Positions 57,382-64,000 of a stretch of 64,000 nucleotides of DNA are shown piece after piece. The position numbers and the translations under genes were made by a program. The notes below the pieces were generated by a model. That model was given only the letters and a program-made list of their open reading frames with translations, made no database searches and was not told the DNA's origin. Source of the DNA: Tissierellia bacterium. GTDB lineage: Bacteria > Bacillota > Clostridia > Tissierellales > Sedimentibacteraceae. Numbering within the stretch: the first letter of the stretch is position 1; the number at the start of each line of letters is the position of its first letter. The DNA is taken from NCBI GenBank assembly GCA_012843025.1, contig DURT01000083.1:27880-91879 (forward strand), given 5' to 3'.

Positions 57382-58815
57382 CTACTTTATTCTTTTTAAT
57401 ATTTCACATAATAGATTATATACATTTTCTACGGAGCTAATACTCACATGTTCATTTGGTGAATGGGCTTCATAAGCTGTAGGTCCTAAAGATATAGCAT
57501 CTAATCCAGGGATTTTTTCCATTAGCAAGCCACATTCAAGTCCCGCATGAATAGCACCTACCTTAGGTTCCTTCTTATACATATCCCTGTAGGCTTCTAT
57601 ACATATATCCCGTAAAGGTGATTCCTTTGCATATTCCCATCCGGGGTAATAGCCTCCCACAACACATTCAATGTCAAGTAAGTCTGCCAACAATTTCATA
57701 GAGGGAATGAATTCTTCTGTAAGCAAGGTTTTCACAGAGCTTCTAGGATGGTTGTAAAAGCTTATATATCCTTCATCCGTTGTAATAACTCCTAAGTTAT
57801 TTGAACTAATTACTAAATCAATTGCCGTGCTCTTAGATAATACGCCTACAGGAATTAAATTTATTAAAGAAACAACTTTTTTGAATATATCTTTCTCCAA
57901 AGTTTCTGTTTCTTCATTTAGGCTTTTTAACTCAACCACTAGGTCAGGATCCGTAAATACATACTCATTCTTAAGTATTTTGTTCCACTTATTAATCTTT
58001 TCGCTTACTTTTTCAGAATTTTTTATAGTAATAACTGCACTTGCTTCTCTTGGTATGGCATTGTTTTTGGAGCCACCGTTAATTTTAGCCAACCCCACAT
58101 CATCAAACAAGTCATAAAGAATTCTTCCCAAGATTTTATTTGCATTTCCTCTTTCTTTATTAATATCTACGCCTGAATGGCCTCCCAAAAGACCCTTGAC
58201 GCTTAATTTGTAGGCCTTATCCTTTTCTTTTCCATACTTTACCGGTATTTTAAAATCGACTTCACTTCCTCCTGCACAACCAGCCGTAAAAACTCCTTCT
58301 TCTTCGCTATCTAAGTTTATCAAAAATTTACTCCTGAACAGACTTCCGTCCACCTTGCTTGCACCAGTCATCCCTTTTTCTTCGTCTGTAGTTATTAAAA
58401 CTTCTAAGGGAGGATGGGCTAGTTCCGAATCCAAGACAGCTAAAGCGTAAGCAACTCCTATTCCGTTGTCGGCACCTAAAGTAGTGTCCGTAGCATAAAT
58501 ATAATCATCTATAACTCTTAATTTAATTGGGTCTTTTTCAAAATCATGTTCCACACCTTCATTTTTTTCGCAAACCATGTCCATGTGTCCCTGAAGCATT
58601 ACAGTAGGTGCATACTCATATCCTCTATGGGCAGGTTTTTTAATAATTATGTTTAAATATTCATCCTGTATTACTTCCCAGTTTTTTTCTTTAGCCAAGT
58701 TGTACAAGTAATCGGATACTTGTTTTTCATTTCCCGAACCTCTTGGTATTTTGGATATTTCCTCAAAATAATAAAATACCTTTTCAGGCTTTAATCCTTC
58801 TAAAACTCTGCTCAT
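57382..58815 (-). CDS. pepD: Aminoacyl-histidine dipeptidase (PepD, M20 family)
   Basis: Metallo-dipeptidase of 477 residues cleaving Xaa-His and other dipeptides. Metal ligands in LQGHMDMVCEK and TLGADNGIGVAYALA, catalytic TTDEEKGMTGA, SEEEGVFTAGCAGG and final HAGLECGLL. Length and motifs match PepD. GGAGG before ATG. Peptide use suits an amino-acid-fermenting anaerobe. Confidence 0.94.
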   Translation of the reverse strand: MSRVLEGLKPEKVFYYFEEISKIPRGSGNEKQVSDYLYNLAKEKNWEVIQDEYLNIIIKKPAHRGYEYAPTVMLQGHMDMVCEKNEGVEHDFEKDPIKLRVIDDYIYATDTTLGADNGIGVAYALAVLDSELAHPPLEVLITTDEEKGMTGASKVDGSLFRSKFLINLDSEEEGVFTAGCAGGSEVDFKIPVKYGKEKDKAYKLSVKGLLGGHSGVDINKERGNANKILGRILYDLFDDVGLAKINGGSKNNAIPREASAVITIKNSEKVSEKINKWNKILKNEYVFTDPDLVVELKSLNEETETLEKDIFKKVVSLINLIPVGVLSKSTAIDLVISSNNLGVITTDEGYISFYNHPRSSVKTLLTEEFIPSMKLLADLLDIECVVGGYYPGWEYAKESPLRDICIEAYRDMYKKEPKVGAIHAGLECGLLMEKIPGLDAISLGPTAYEAHSPNEHVSISSVENVYNLLCEILKRIK

Positions 58816-58825
58816 CCACTTCCTC

Positions 58826-59401
58826 CTATTTAATTTTGCCGATTCTGTTTAAAGGAAAAAATCTAAATACTACTTCTCCTATTATTTTATCTTTACTTAT
58901 ATATGGATATTCCCAATATCTTGCATCATAAGATATGGGTCTGTTGTCTCCCAAAAAAAAGTATGAGTTTTCTGGAACCTTAAATGTTTTTTCTTCTCCA
59001 CTACATTGTACAGCATAGGGTTCTTCTAATTTCTCTCCGTCAATATATATACTTCCATCTCTTTTTATTTCTATGGTTTCTCCCGGCAATCCAATAAGCC
59101 TCTTAACTAATCTTTTATCTTCTAACTCATCCGATTTAAATACTATTATATCTCCTCTTTCGGCACTGTCTGCATTAAATAATTCATTGACATAGAGTCG
59201 GTCACCTGGAATAATGGTTTCTTCCATGGAGCCGGTAGGAACAGTCACTAATATAAATACAAATTTATTAAGGAAAATTACTATAGCAAAAGCAATTACA
59301 ACAGGTATAACCCACTCTTTTATAAAATATTTACCTCTTTCAGAATTTTTTAAATTGGTAAGCCAATGGCTTACCAATTTACCGTAAAAATCTTTCATCA
59401 T
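58826..59401 (-). CDS. lepB: Signal peptidase I
   Basis: 191 residues. One membrane helix (about 30-53, WVIPVVIAFAIVIFLNKFVF), catalytic serine in VTVPTGSMEETIIPGDRLYV, catalytic lysine in DKRLVKRLIGLPGETIEI, and GDNRPISYDARYWE. Cleaves signal peptides of exported proteins on the outer face. Sits between the Xaa-Pro peptidase and pepD genes on the same strand. Confidence 0.95.
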   Translation of the reverse strand: MMKDFYGKLVSHWLTNLKNSERGKYFIKEWVIPVVIAFAIVIFLNKFVFILVTVPTGSMEETIIPGDRLYVNELFNADSAERGDIIVFKSDELEDKRLVKRLIGLPGETIEIKRDGSIYIDGEKLEEPYAVQCSGEEKTFKVPENSYFFLGDNRPISYDARYWEYPYISKDKIIGEVVFRFFPLNRIGKIK

Positions 59402-59408
59402 TCCCGCT

Positions 59409-60497
59409 CTATATTATTATAATTTCCTTTGATGCTTTGTTAAGAACTTCATTTCCCTCTTCTGTAACTGCAACTATATTTTCAATTCGTATTCCAAACT
59501 TTCCTGCCATGTAAATACCCGGCTCGATACTGAATACCATTCCCTTTTCAAGATGCCTGTGGTTGCTTGCCTTTATATCAGGAGCTTCGTGGACGGAATA
59601 GCCTATTCCATGGCCTAATCTTGTAACAAAGTACTTGCCGTATCCGGCTTTTTCTATAATATCCCTTGCAGCCTTATCAACATCCGGTATGTAAGCTCCT
59701 TTTACTGCAGCTTTTTCTCCTGCCTCCTGGCTTGCTCTTACTATTTCATATACTTTCCGCTCTTCCTCTGTAATTCCTCCTACAAATACAGTCCTTGACA
59801 TATCTGAACACATATTGTTGTACTTACAGCCCCAGTCAAGAACTATTATATCTTTTTCCTGGATCACTCTTTGGTCATCATTGTAATGAGGATATGATGA
59901 GTTGGGACCGGAACAAACCATGGTAAAACCTTCATCGGCACCCTTTTCTTTAAATATTTCATTCATCTTCCTTGCTATGTCTCTTTCTGTTATTCCTGGC
60001 TTTATAAAATTAAGCAGTTCTTCGAAAGATTCGTCTGTAATACGGGCTGCCATCCTTAAATCGTCAATTTCTTTATCTTCCTTTATCATTCTCATTTCTT
60101 CCAATAAGGGTTTACCATTAACAAATTTTACATCCACTGCCTCCATAATCTGGAGAATAAGGAATGCTCTTTCCGTTGAGTTTACTGCTATAGTCTTGCC
60201 TATAAGCCCCTCTTCTTCAAAAGCTTTCTTCACCGTATCTGTAAATATATCCCCGTCAAACCAACCGTATACTTTGACTGTTGGCCCCAATACACTTTGT
60301 ACTTCATCAACGGTAAGCAAATTACAAATATAAAAATAATTTCCATCCTTTTTTATTATTAATGCCTGGAATCTTTCACACAAATGGGTGTTATGTCCCA
60401 TTATAAATTCCATTTCTTCCGAAGGTGCAATAAGAATGGCGTCAATATTTTCTTTCTGTAAAATGTTTACTAGTTTATCTAAGTATTTTTTTCTCAT
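59409..60497 (-). CDS. Xaa-Pro peptidase family (M24) protein
   Basis: 362 residues. N-terminal creatinase-like domain, then the M24 pita-bread domain with metal ligands in IIVLDWGCKYNNMCSDMSRTVF (in parts: VLDWGCKY, CSDMSRTV), RLGHGIGYSVHEAPD, and EPGIYMAGKFGIRIEN. It probably removes N-terminal residues before proline; proline release would feed a Stickland-type metabolism (inference). GGGAG before ATG. Confidence 0.9.
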   Translation of the reverse strand: MRKKYLDKLVNILQKENIDAILIAPSEEMEFIMGHNTHLCERFQALIIKKDGNYFYICNLLTVDEVQSVLGPTVKVYGWFDGDIFTDTVKKAFEEEGLIGKTIAVNSTERAFLILQIMEAVDVKFVNGKPLLEEMRMIKEDKEIDDLRMAARITDESFEELLNFIKPGITERDIARKMNEIFKEKGADEGFTMVCSGPNSSYPHYNDDQRVIQEKDIIVLDWGCKYNNMCSDMSRTVFVGGITEEERKVYEIVRASQEAGEKAAVKGAYIPDVDKAARDIIEKAGYGKYFVTRLGHGIGYSVHEAPDIKASNHRHLEKGMVFSIEPGIYMAGKFGIRIENIVAVTEEGNEVLNKASKEIIII

Positions 60498-60558
60498 AGT
60501 TCTCCCTCACTCCATTATCTTTACAATATTATACGTCCTTATAAAATAAAAAGCAATA

Positions 60559-61707
60559 TTAAACCACTGAAGGTTCCAATAGAAGCCTTCCTGTTTTAAA
60601 TCTATTTAAATTAAGCATACTTACATCAATAGTAGGAGTTTCCCCCGTAATCATTTCCGCCATAACTATACCTGTAATAGGTCCAAACATAAATCCGTGG
60701 CCACTGAATCCAAAAGCCATGTAAAATCCTTCCACATTTTCCCCTTTATCGTAAATGGGCTGCTTGTCAGGAGTCATATTGTATAGACCTGCCCATTGCC
60801 TTATTACTCTAAGCTTGGATATGGGAGGCAATACACTATCAATAGTCTTGGCCATCTCTTCCGTAAATTGCCAGCTGGAAGTAATTCTTAAATCTCTAGG
60901 TTCTCTGTCATCACCCCTACCCATAATAAATGATCCTTCTGGCGATTGCTGGATGTAAAAATTTAGACCAAAGGACATAACCATGGGATCTTGTATAGGC
61001 TCTACCGGTTCTGTTACTAATATTTGATGTCTTTCCGAATATACTGGGACCTCAATACCGACCATACTACAAATATTCTTAGAATATGCATTAGTTGCAT
61101 TTACAACAATATTGGTTGATATAAAACCTTTGTTGGTTTCCACTCCTCTTATCTTTCCCTTTTCGATTCTTATTCCTGTAGCTTCTGTAAATGTGTAAAA
61201 TTTAACTCCCAATCTTTTAGCCGCCCTGTAGAAAGCATCTGTGGTTTTAAAAGGATTTAAAAACCCGTCTTTGCCGCAAAAGGCAGCTCCCTTTAATACA
61301 TCCGTATTCAAATAGGGAACTATTTCTTTTGCTTCACCCAAAGTAAGCAATCTGGATGGGATACCGCAGGAATGCTGCACTTCTATATTTTTCTTAAATT
61401 GTTCCAATTCTTCTTCCGTATGGGTAACAAGGAGATAGCCCTTTTGCTTAAATTCAACATCTCTTTCATACTCTAAGATTTCGTTGGCATTTTCATAAAA
61501 TTCTATACTTTTCCTGGCAAGCTTGCAGTTCATTTCCGTTCCCCACTGCATTCTTACACCTGCACCACACCTGCCTGTGGAACCGCTGCAAATATAGTTT
61601 TTTTCCAAAACCACAATGTTCTTTACACCTTTTTTCGCCAAATTATAGGCTATGGAACAACCGGATATCCCTCCGCCTATAATTACAACTTCCGCCTTAT
61701 TCTTCAT
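60559..61707 (-). CDS. FAD-dependent amine/imino-acid dehydrogenase subunit (DadA/HcnC-like)
   Basis: 382 residues. N-terminal dinucleotide-binding motif EVVIIGGGISGCSIAYNLAKKG, GSTGRCGAGVRMQWG near the flavin, and the C-terminal GFYMAFGFSGHGFMFGPITG typical of DAO/DadA proteins. It would carry the site oxidising a D-amino acid, hydroxyproline, proline, sarcosine or glycine-type substrate; which one is not readable. The four preceding genes provide electron transfer and a second flavin. Overlaps the BFD gene by 11 bases. Confidence 0.88.
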   Translation of the reverse strand: MKNKAEVVIIGGGISGCSIAYNLAKKGVKNIVVLEKNYICSGSTGRCGAGVRMQWGTEMNCKLARKSIEFYENANEILEYERDVEFKQKGYLLVTHTEEELEQFKKNIEVQHSCGIPSRLLTLGEAKEIVPYLNTDVLKGAAFCGKDGFLNPFKTTDAFYRAAKRLGVKFYTFTEATGIRIEKGKIRGVETNKGFISTNIVVNATNAYSKNICSMVGIEVPVYSERHQILVTEPVEPIQDPMVMSFGLNFYIQQSPEGSFIMGRGDDREPRDLRITSSWQFTEEMAKTIDSVLPPISKLRVIRQWAGLYNMTPDKQPIYDKGENVEGFYMAFGFSGHGFMFGPITGIVMAEMITGETPTIDVSMLNLNRFKTGRLLLEPSVV

Positions 61708-61978
61708 TCCTTCTTCCCTCCTTGGCTATTAAGCCTAATTTAACTCCAACAACAGGAGGTCTGTTGGTTTGGAATTTTACATCCCTTATATTTTGTCCTG
61801 TGGCATTTGCGATTTCCCGCATAATAAGCTGACCGCAGGTCTTCCCCTGGCAGGGCCCCATACCTGAGCGGGTAATTCTTTTAATTTCATCAAAGCTAGT
61901 GTATCCTTCATTTATAAGTTGTCTTATATCTTTTAAAGTTACATCGGAACATCTGCAAATAATTGTATTTTCATCCAT
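61697..61978 (-). CDS. BFD-like (2Fe-2S)-binding subunit
   Basis: About 93 residues. Four-cysteine BFD motif: TIICRCSDVTLKDIRQLI and GMGPCQGKTCGQLI. Similar domains sit at the C-terminus of HcnB or sarcosine oxidase alpha; here it is a separate gene. The start at MDENTIICRC follows GGAGG in the end of the preceding ferredoxin gene. Together with the neighbours it forms a split dehydrogenase. Confidence 0.88.
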   Translation of the reverse strand: MDENTIICRCSDVTLKDIRQLINEGYTSFDEIKRITRSGMGPCQGKTCGQLIMREIANATGQNIRDVKFQTNRPPVVGVKLGLIAKEGRRNEE

Positions 61979-61979
61979 A

Positions 61980-62468
61980 TTAAGCCTCCACACTAATATT
62001 TCTTATGGTATATAAGAATCTTCTGTCTACCTCAATGGTAATTATGGGTGTCCGGTCAAAAGATTTGGGATTTAGTACCTTTATTACTTTTACATCAGTT
62101 ATATATTCTCCTTCTCTATCAAGGCCTTTTACAATTTGTCCTTCCTCTGGAAGGGGTAAAAATTCATAGGGTAGTCTTACCTCCACCCTATCTTTTGACT
62201 TGGAACCGTCCACTACAATTATGGAAAGGCCAGGACACTTACTTAAACAAAGGGCACAGCCTGTACATTTATTAGGGTAAAACTCAGGTATATTGTTTAT
62301 ATCTTCCCCTACGATTATTGCATTAAATTTACATGCAGTCTGACATGGATTGCAGGGTATTTTTTGATAGCATTCTACTACTGCAACGGGTCCTTCGTTT
62401 ATTCTTTCTATGGGAGGAAATTTTTCCATAATCATTTCTTTACTTGGTATTCCTGTTTTCTCAAACAT
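61980..62468 (-). CDS. 4Fe-4S dicluster ferredoxin-like subunit
   Basis: 162 residues. Cysteines in CYQKIPCNPCQTACKFNA and PNKCTGCALCLSKCPGL fit two iron-sulfur clusters; the first motif is spaced unusually (CxxxxxCxxCxxxC). A roughly 70-residue C-terminal domain (VKGLDREGEYITDVKVIKVLNPKSF is cut here to LDREGEYITDVKVIKVL) follows. This subunit is extra compared with aerobic HcnABC, and may hand electrons to a ferredoxin-type carrier. Start overlaps the NAD/FAD subunit. Confidence 0.85.
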   Translation of the reverse strand: MFEKTGIPSKEMIMEKFPPIERINEGPVAVVECYQKIPCNPCQTACKFNAIIVGEDINNIPEFYPNKCTGCALCLSKCPGLSIIVVDGSKSKDRVEVRLPYEFLPLPEEGQIVKGLDREGEYITDVKVIKVLNPKSFDRTPIITIEVDRRFLYTIRNISVEA

Positions 62469-63558
62469 TCTTGCCTCCTATCAATACTTGTCCGATTCCT
62501 GACAGTATGTGTCCTCCTGCCGGTCCCGAACGTAAATCTTTTAATTGCTTCATATAATCTGTTCTTCGTTCCTCGAAATTTTCAGGCTTATATCCTATTT
62601 TTGCAGCAGCACATAAACCTGCCAAGTATCCTTCCACCATTGCTGCACTTGCTTCTTCAACTCCCGTTGCATCTCCTGCCACAAAAATGTTTTCCACGGT
62701 AGTTTCATAGTTTTCATCCCTTAAGGGAACCAATCCGCCTAACTGAGGTATGTACTTCATTTCACACCCTCTCATTGCCAATAATTCATTTAATGGAGTT
62801 AACCCTACTGAAATACACATCACATCAACATCAAATTCCTTTTCAGTACCTTCAATAGGCATAAATTTTTCATCAACCTGGCATACAATAGCCTTTTCAA
62901 GTTCATTTTTGCCTATTGCTTCCTTAACTGTATGAGAAGTCAATATGGGAACTCCCATTCTTCTGACCTTGGAAGCATGTACCAGGTATCCTCCTATTCT
63001 TGGAGCAGCATCAAGTATTGCTTTAACCTCTACTCCTGCCTGCATAAGCTGGTAGCTTACAATTAATCCTATATTTCCTGCTCCTACCATTAATACTTTG
63101 TTTCCAGGTTTGACTCCATGAACATTCATTAATGTCTGAACAGCTCCCGCCCCATATATTCCTGGCAAATCATTATTGGGAAATGCCAGGGCTTTTTCGA
63201 AAGCTCCCGTTGCAACTAGGGTTACCTTAGGTTTTATTTTAAAATAATCTTCTTCTTTTTTTAATACCGTTATTACTCCGTCTTCATAAAGTCCTACTGC
63301 CGTGGAATCTGTAAGTATCTCAACTTTATCCTCATACTCCTTTAGCTGAGAAAGTAAAATTTCCGGTATATCAATTCCTCTTAAGGATGCATGTTGTTTT
63401 TCGGAACCGAAAAACATATGGGTTTGCTTTCGGAGTTGTCCTCCTAAATCCTTATTCCTTTCTATAATCAATACATTACTCCCGCTTTTTAAGGCGCTTA
63501 AGGCTGCACACAACCCTGCCGGTCCTCCTCCTATTATTACCAAATCTGCCTGTTTCAT
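62461..63558 (-). CDS. FAD/NAD-dependent oxidoreductase subunit (HcnB-like)
   Basis: 365 residues. Two dinucleotide-binding sites: LVIIGGGPAGLCAALSALKSG and KVLMVGAGNIGLIVSYQL (in part), with TLVATGAFEKAL and FVAGDATGVEEASAAMVEGYLAG (in part, VAGDATGVEEAS). Resembles the pyridine-nucleotide-disulfide oxidoreductase part of HcnB or sarcosine oxidase alpha without its BFD tail, which is the separate gene at 61697. GGGGGAAAT before ATG; it overlaps the ends of both neighbours by a few bases. Confidence 0.88.
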   Translation of the reverse strand: MKQADLVIIGGGPAGLCAALSALKSGSNVLIIERNKDLGGQLRKQTHMFFGSEKQHASLRGIDIPEILLSQLKEYEDKVEILTDSTAVGLYEDGVITVLKKEEDYFKIKPKVTLVATGAFEKALAFPNNDLPGIYGAGAVQTLMNVHGVKPGNKVLMVGAGNIGLIVSYQLMQAGVEVKAILDAAPRIGGYLVHASKVRRMGVPILTSHTVKEAIGKNELEKAIVCQVDEKFMPIEGTEKEFDVDVMCISVGLTPLNELLAMRGCEMKYIPQLGGLVPLRDENYETTVENIFVAGDATGVEEASAAMVEGYLAGLCAAAKIGYKPENFEERRTDYMKQLKDLRSGPAGGHILSGIGQVLIGGKNV

Positions 63559-63857
63559 ATTTCCCCCTTACCTTCCTGGGTTTCTACTTTCATACCTTCT
63601 TCCAAATCAGTTACACAGGTTTTTACATTGGCAACACCGTTTACTGTCATTAAACAAGAAGAACAATTGCCTATGGCACAATAAAAACCTCTGGGTCTGT
63701 GGAGAAATAAACTTTTTCCCAAAACTTTCACACCTGCAGCGTGTAAAGCTGAAGCTATAGTATCGCCCTCATATCCTTCTATTTTTTCTCCATTAAAAGT
63801 GAAGCTTATTTTTTTCCCTTTTTTAAAGTTAAGAATGGGATGTTCTTCAATCCTCAT
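63555..63857 (-). CDS. (2Fe-2S) ferredoxin-like subunit (HcnA-like)
   Basis: 100 residues. Cluster cysteines in CAIGNCSSCLMTVNG and VKTCVTDLEEG, after the fold start FTFNGEKIEGYEGDTIASALHAAGV (in part). It corresponds to the N-terminal domain of sarcosine oxidase alpha or to HcnA. First gene of the five-gene dehydrogenase operon; AGGAGTG before ATG. A perfect inverted repeat lies 20 bases upstream. Confidence 0.9.
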   Translation of the reverse strand: MRIEEHPILNFKKGKKISFTFNGEKIEGYEGDTIASALHAAGVKVLGKSLFLHRPRGFYCAIGNCSSCLMTVNGVANVKTCVTDLEEGMKVETQEGKGEI

Positions 63858-63877
63858 ACTATCACTCCTCGTATAAT

Positions 63878-63911
63878 ATGTTTAGAACTACTTTTTAAGT
63901 GTTCTAAACAT
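63878..63911. promoter_or_regulatory. Perfect 11-bp inverted repeat, probable operator of the dehydrogenase operon
   Basis: ATGTTTAGAAC (63878-63888) and GTTCTAAACAT (63901-63911) are exact inverted copies with a 12-base spacer. On the minus strand a TATTAT lies just downstream, where a -10 would be, so a dimeric regulator here would overlap the promoter (inference). Confidence 0.6.
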
Positions 63912-64000
63912 TAATTTATTTTTAGCAAATGCAATAACTAATTGAACTAATTTATGGCTATCGATTCTGTTGATCTAACTTGTGTACTGCTAAAATTGAA

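Noticed and set aside
63947..64000. C-terminal end of another minus-strand gene entering from the right edge
   Set aside because: The frame is open for only 17 codons before TAG at 63947-63949, too short to identify.

Overview
The window is low-GC Firmicute chromosome from what looks like an anaerobic, endospore-forming member of the Clostridia, perhaps Tissierellia-like (inference). Pointers: an intact sporulation sigma factor (SigK type), SpoIID- and PdaA-like wall enzymes, the clostridial six-cysteine peptide SCIFF with its radical SAM maturase, HemZ, IreB, split NifU/NifS-type iron-sulfur genes, AGA/AGG-rich arginine codons and strong AGGAGG ribosome sites. No rRNA, tRNA, CRISPR array or insertion sequence was seen.

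Layout. 1-2.4 kb: a mannose-family PTS operon behind a PHP phosphatase, with a frameshifted IIC. 2.5-8 kb: a Met/Pro-rich small protein, sigK, the trhP-trmR-mltG cluster, a small unknown gene and a peroxiredoxin. 8-22.7 kb (minus strand): rnj-fur, the alaS-ireB-ruvX-yrzB cluster with an aldo/keto reductase inserted, isc genes under an Rrf2 regulator, rarA, rseC-like, aspS, pdaA. 22.7-29.7 kb (plus strand): an F-type ATP synthase operon. 29.7-39.5 kb (minus): glutaredoxin, hemZ, MBL hydrolase, dtd, relA, apt, recJ, a LapA-like protein, SCIFF. 39.9-42.9 kb: a yybP-ykoY (manganese) riboswitch and a P-type cation ATPase. 42.9-49.2 kb: yajC-tgt-queA-spoIID-ruvBAC. 49.3-60.5 kb: rodA, a TGS-uridine-kinase protein, pseudouridine synthase, several small unknowns, a radical SAM protein, HAD phosphatase, pepD, lepB, Xaa-Pro peptidase. 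60.5-63.9 kb: a five-gene split flavin/iron-sulfur amine or imino-acid dehydrogenase preceded by a perfect inverted repeat.

The most unusual locus is the ATP synthase operon. It has a consensus promoter and every expected subunit, but its delta subunit is reduced to the C-terminal domain, duplicated in tandem (exact 360-bp pitch) and fused in frame to alpha. The operon also carries three in-frame stops with no frameshift (alpha TAA, gamma TAG, beta TAA), and two genes lack an ATG/GTG/TTG at the expected place. The internal duplication preserves GAA exactly where the alpha stop is, so that stop is readable as a single-base nonsense change. Arginine codons in this operon are mostly CGN while the flanking genes favour AGA/AGG, which suggests the operon was acquired and is now decaying, or is expressed in a non-standard way.

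Other loci worth a look: the very short scfA gene with tandem hairpins between it and its maturase gene; the manganese riboswitch in front of the P-type ATPase; a truncated MltG-like protein; the inverted repeat before the split dehydrogenase; and short palindromes built on GGGGAC/GTCCCC between genes.
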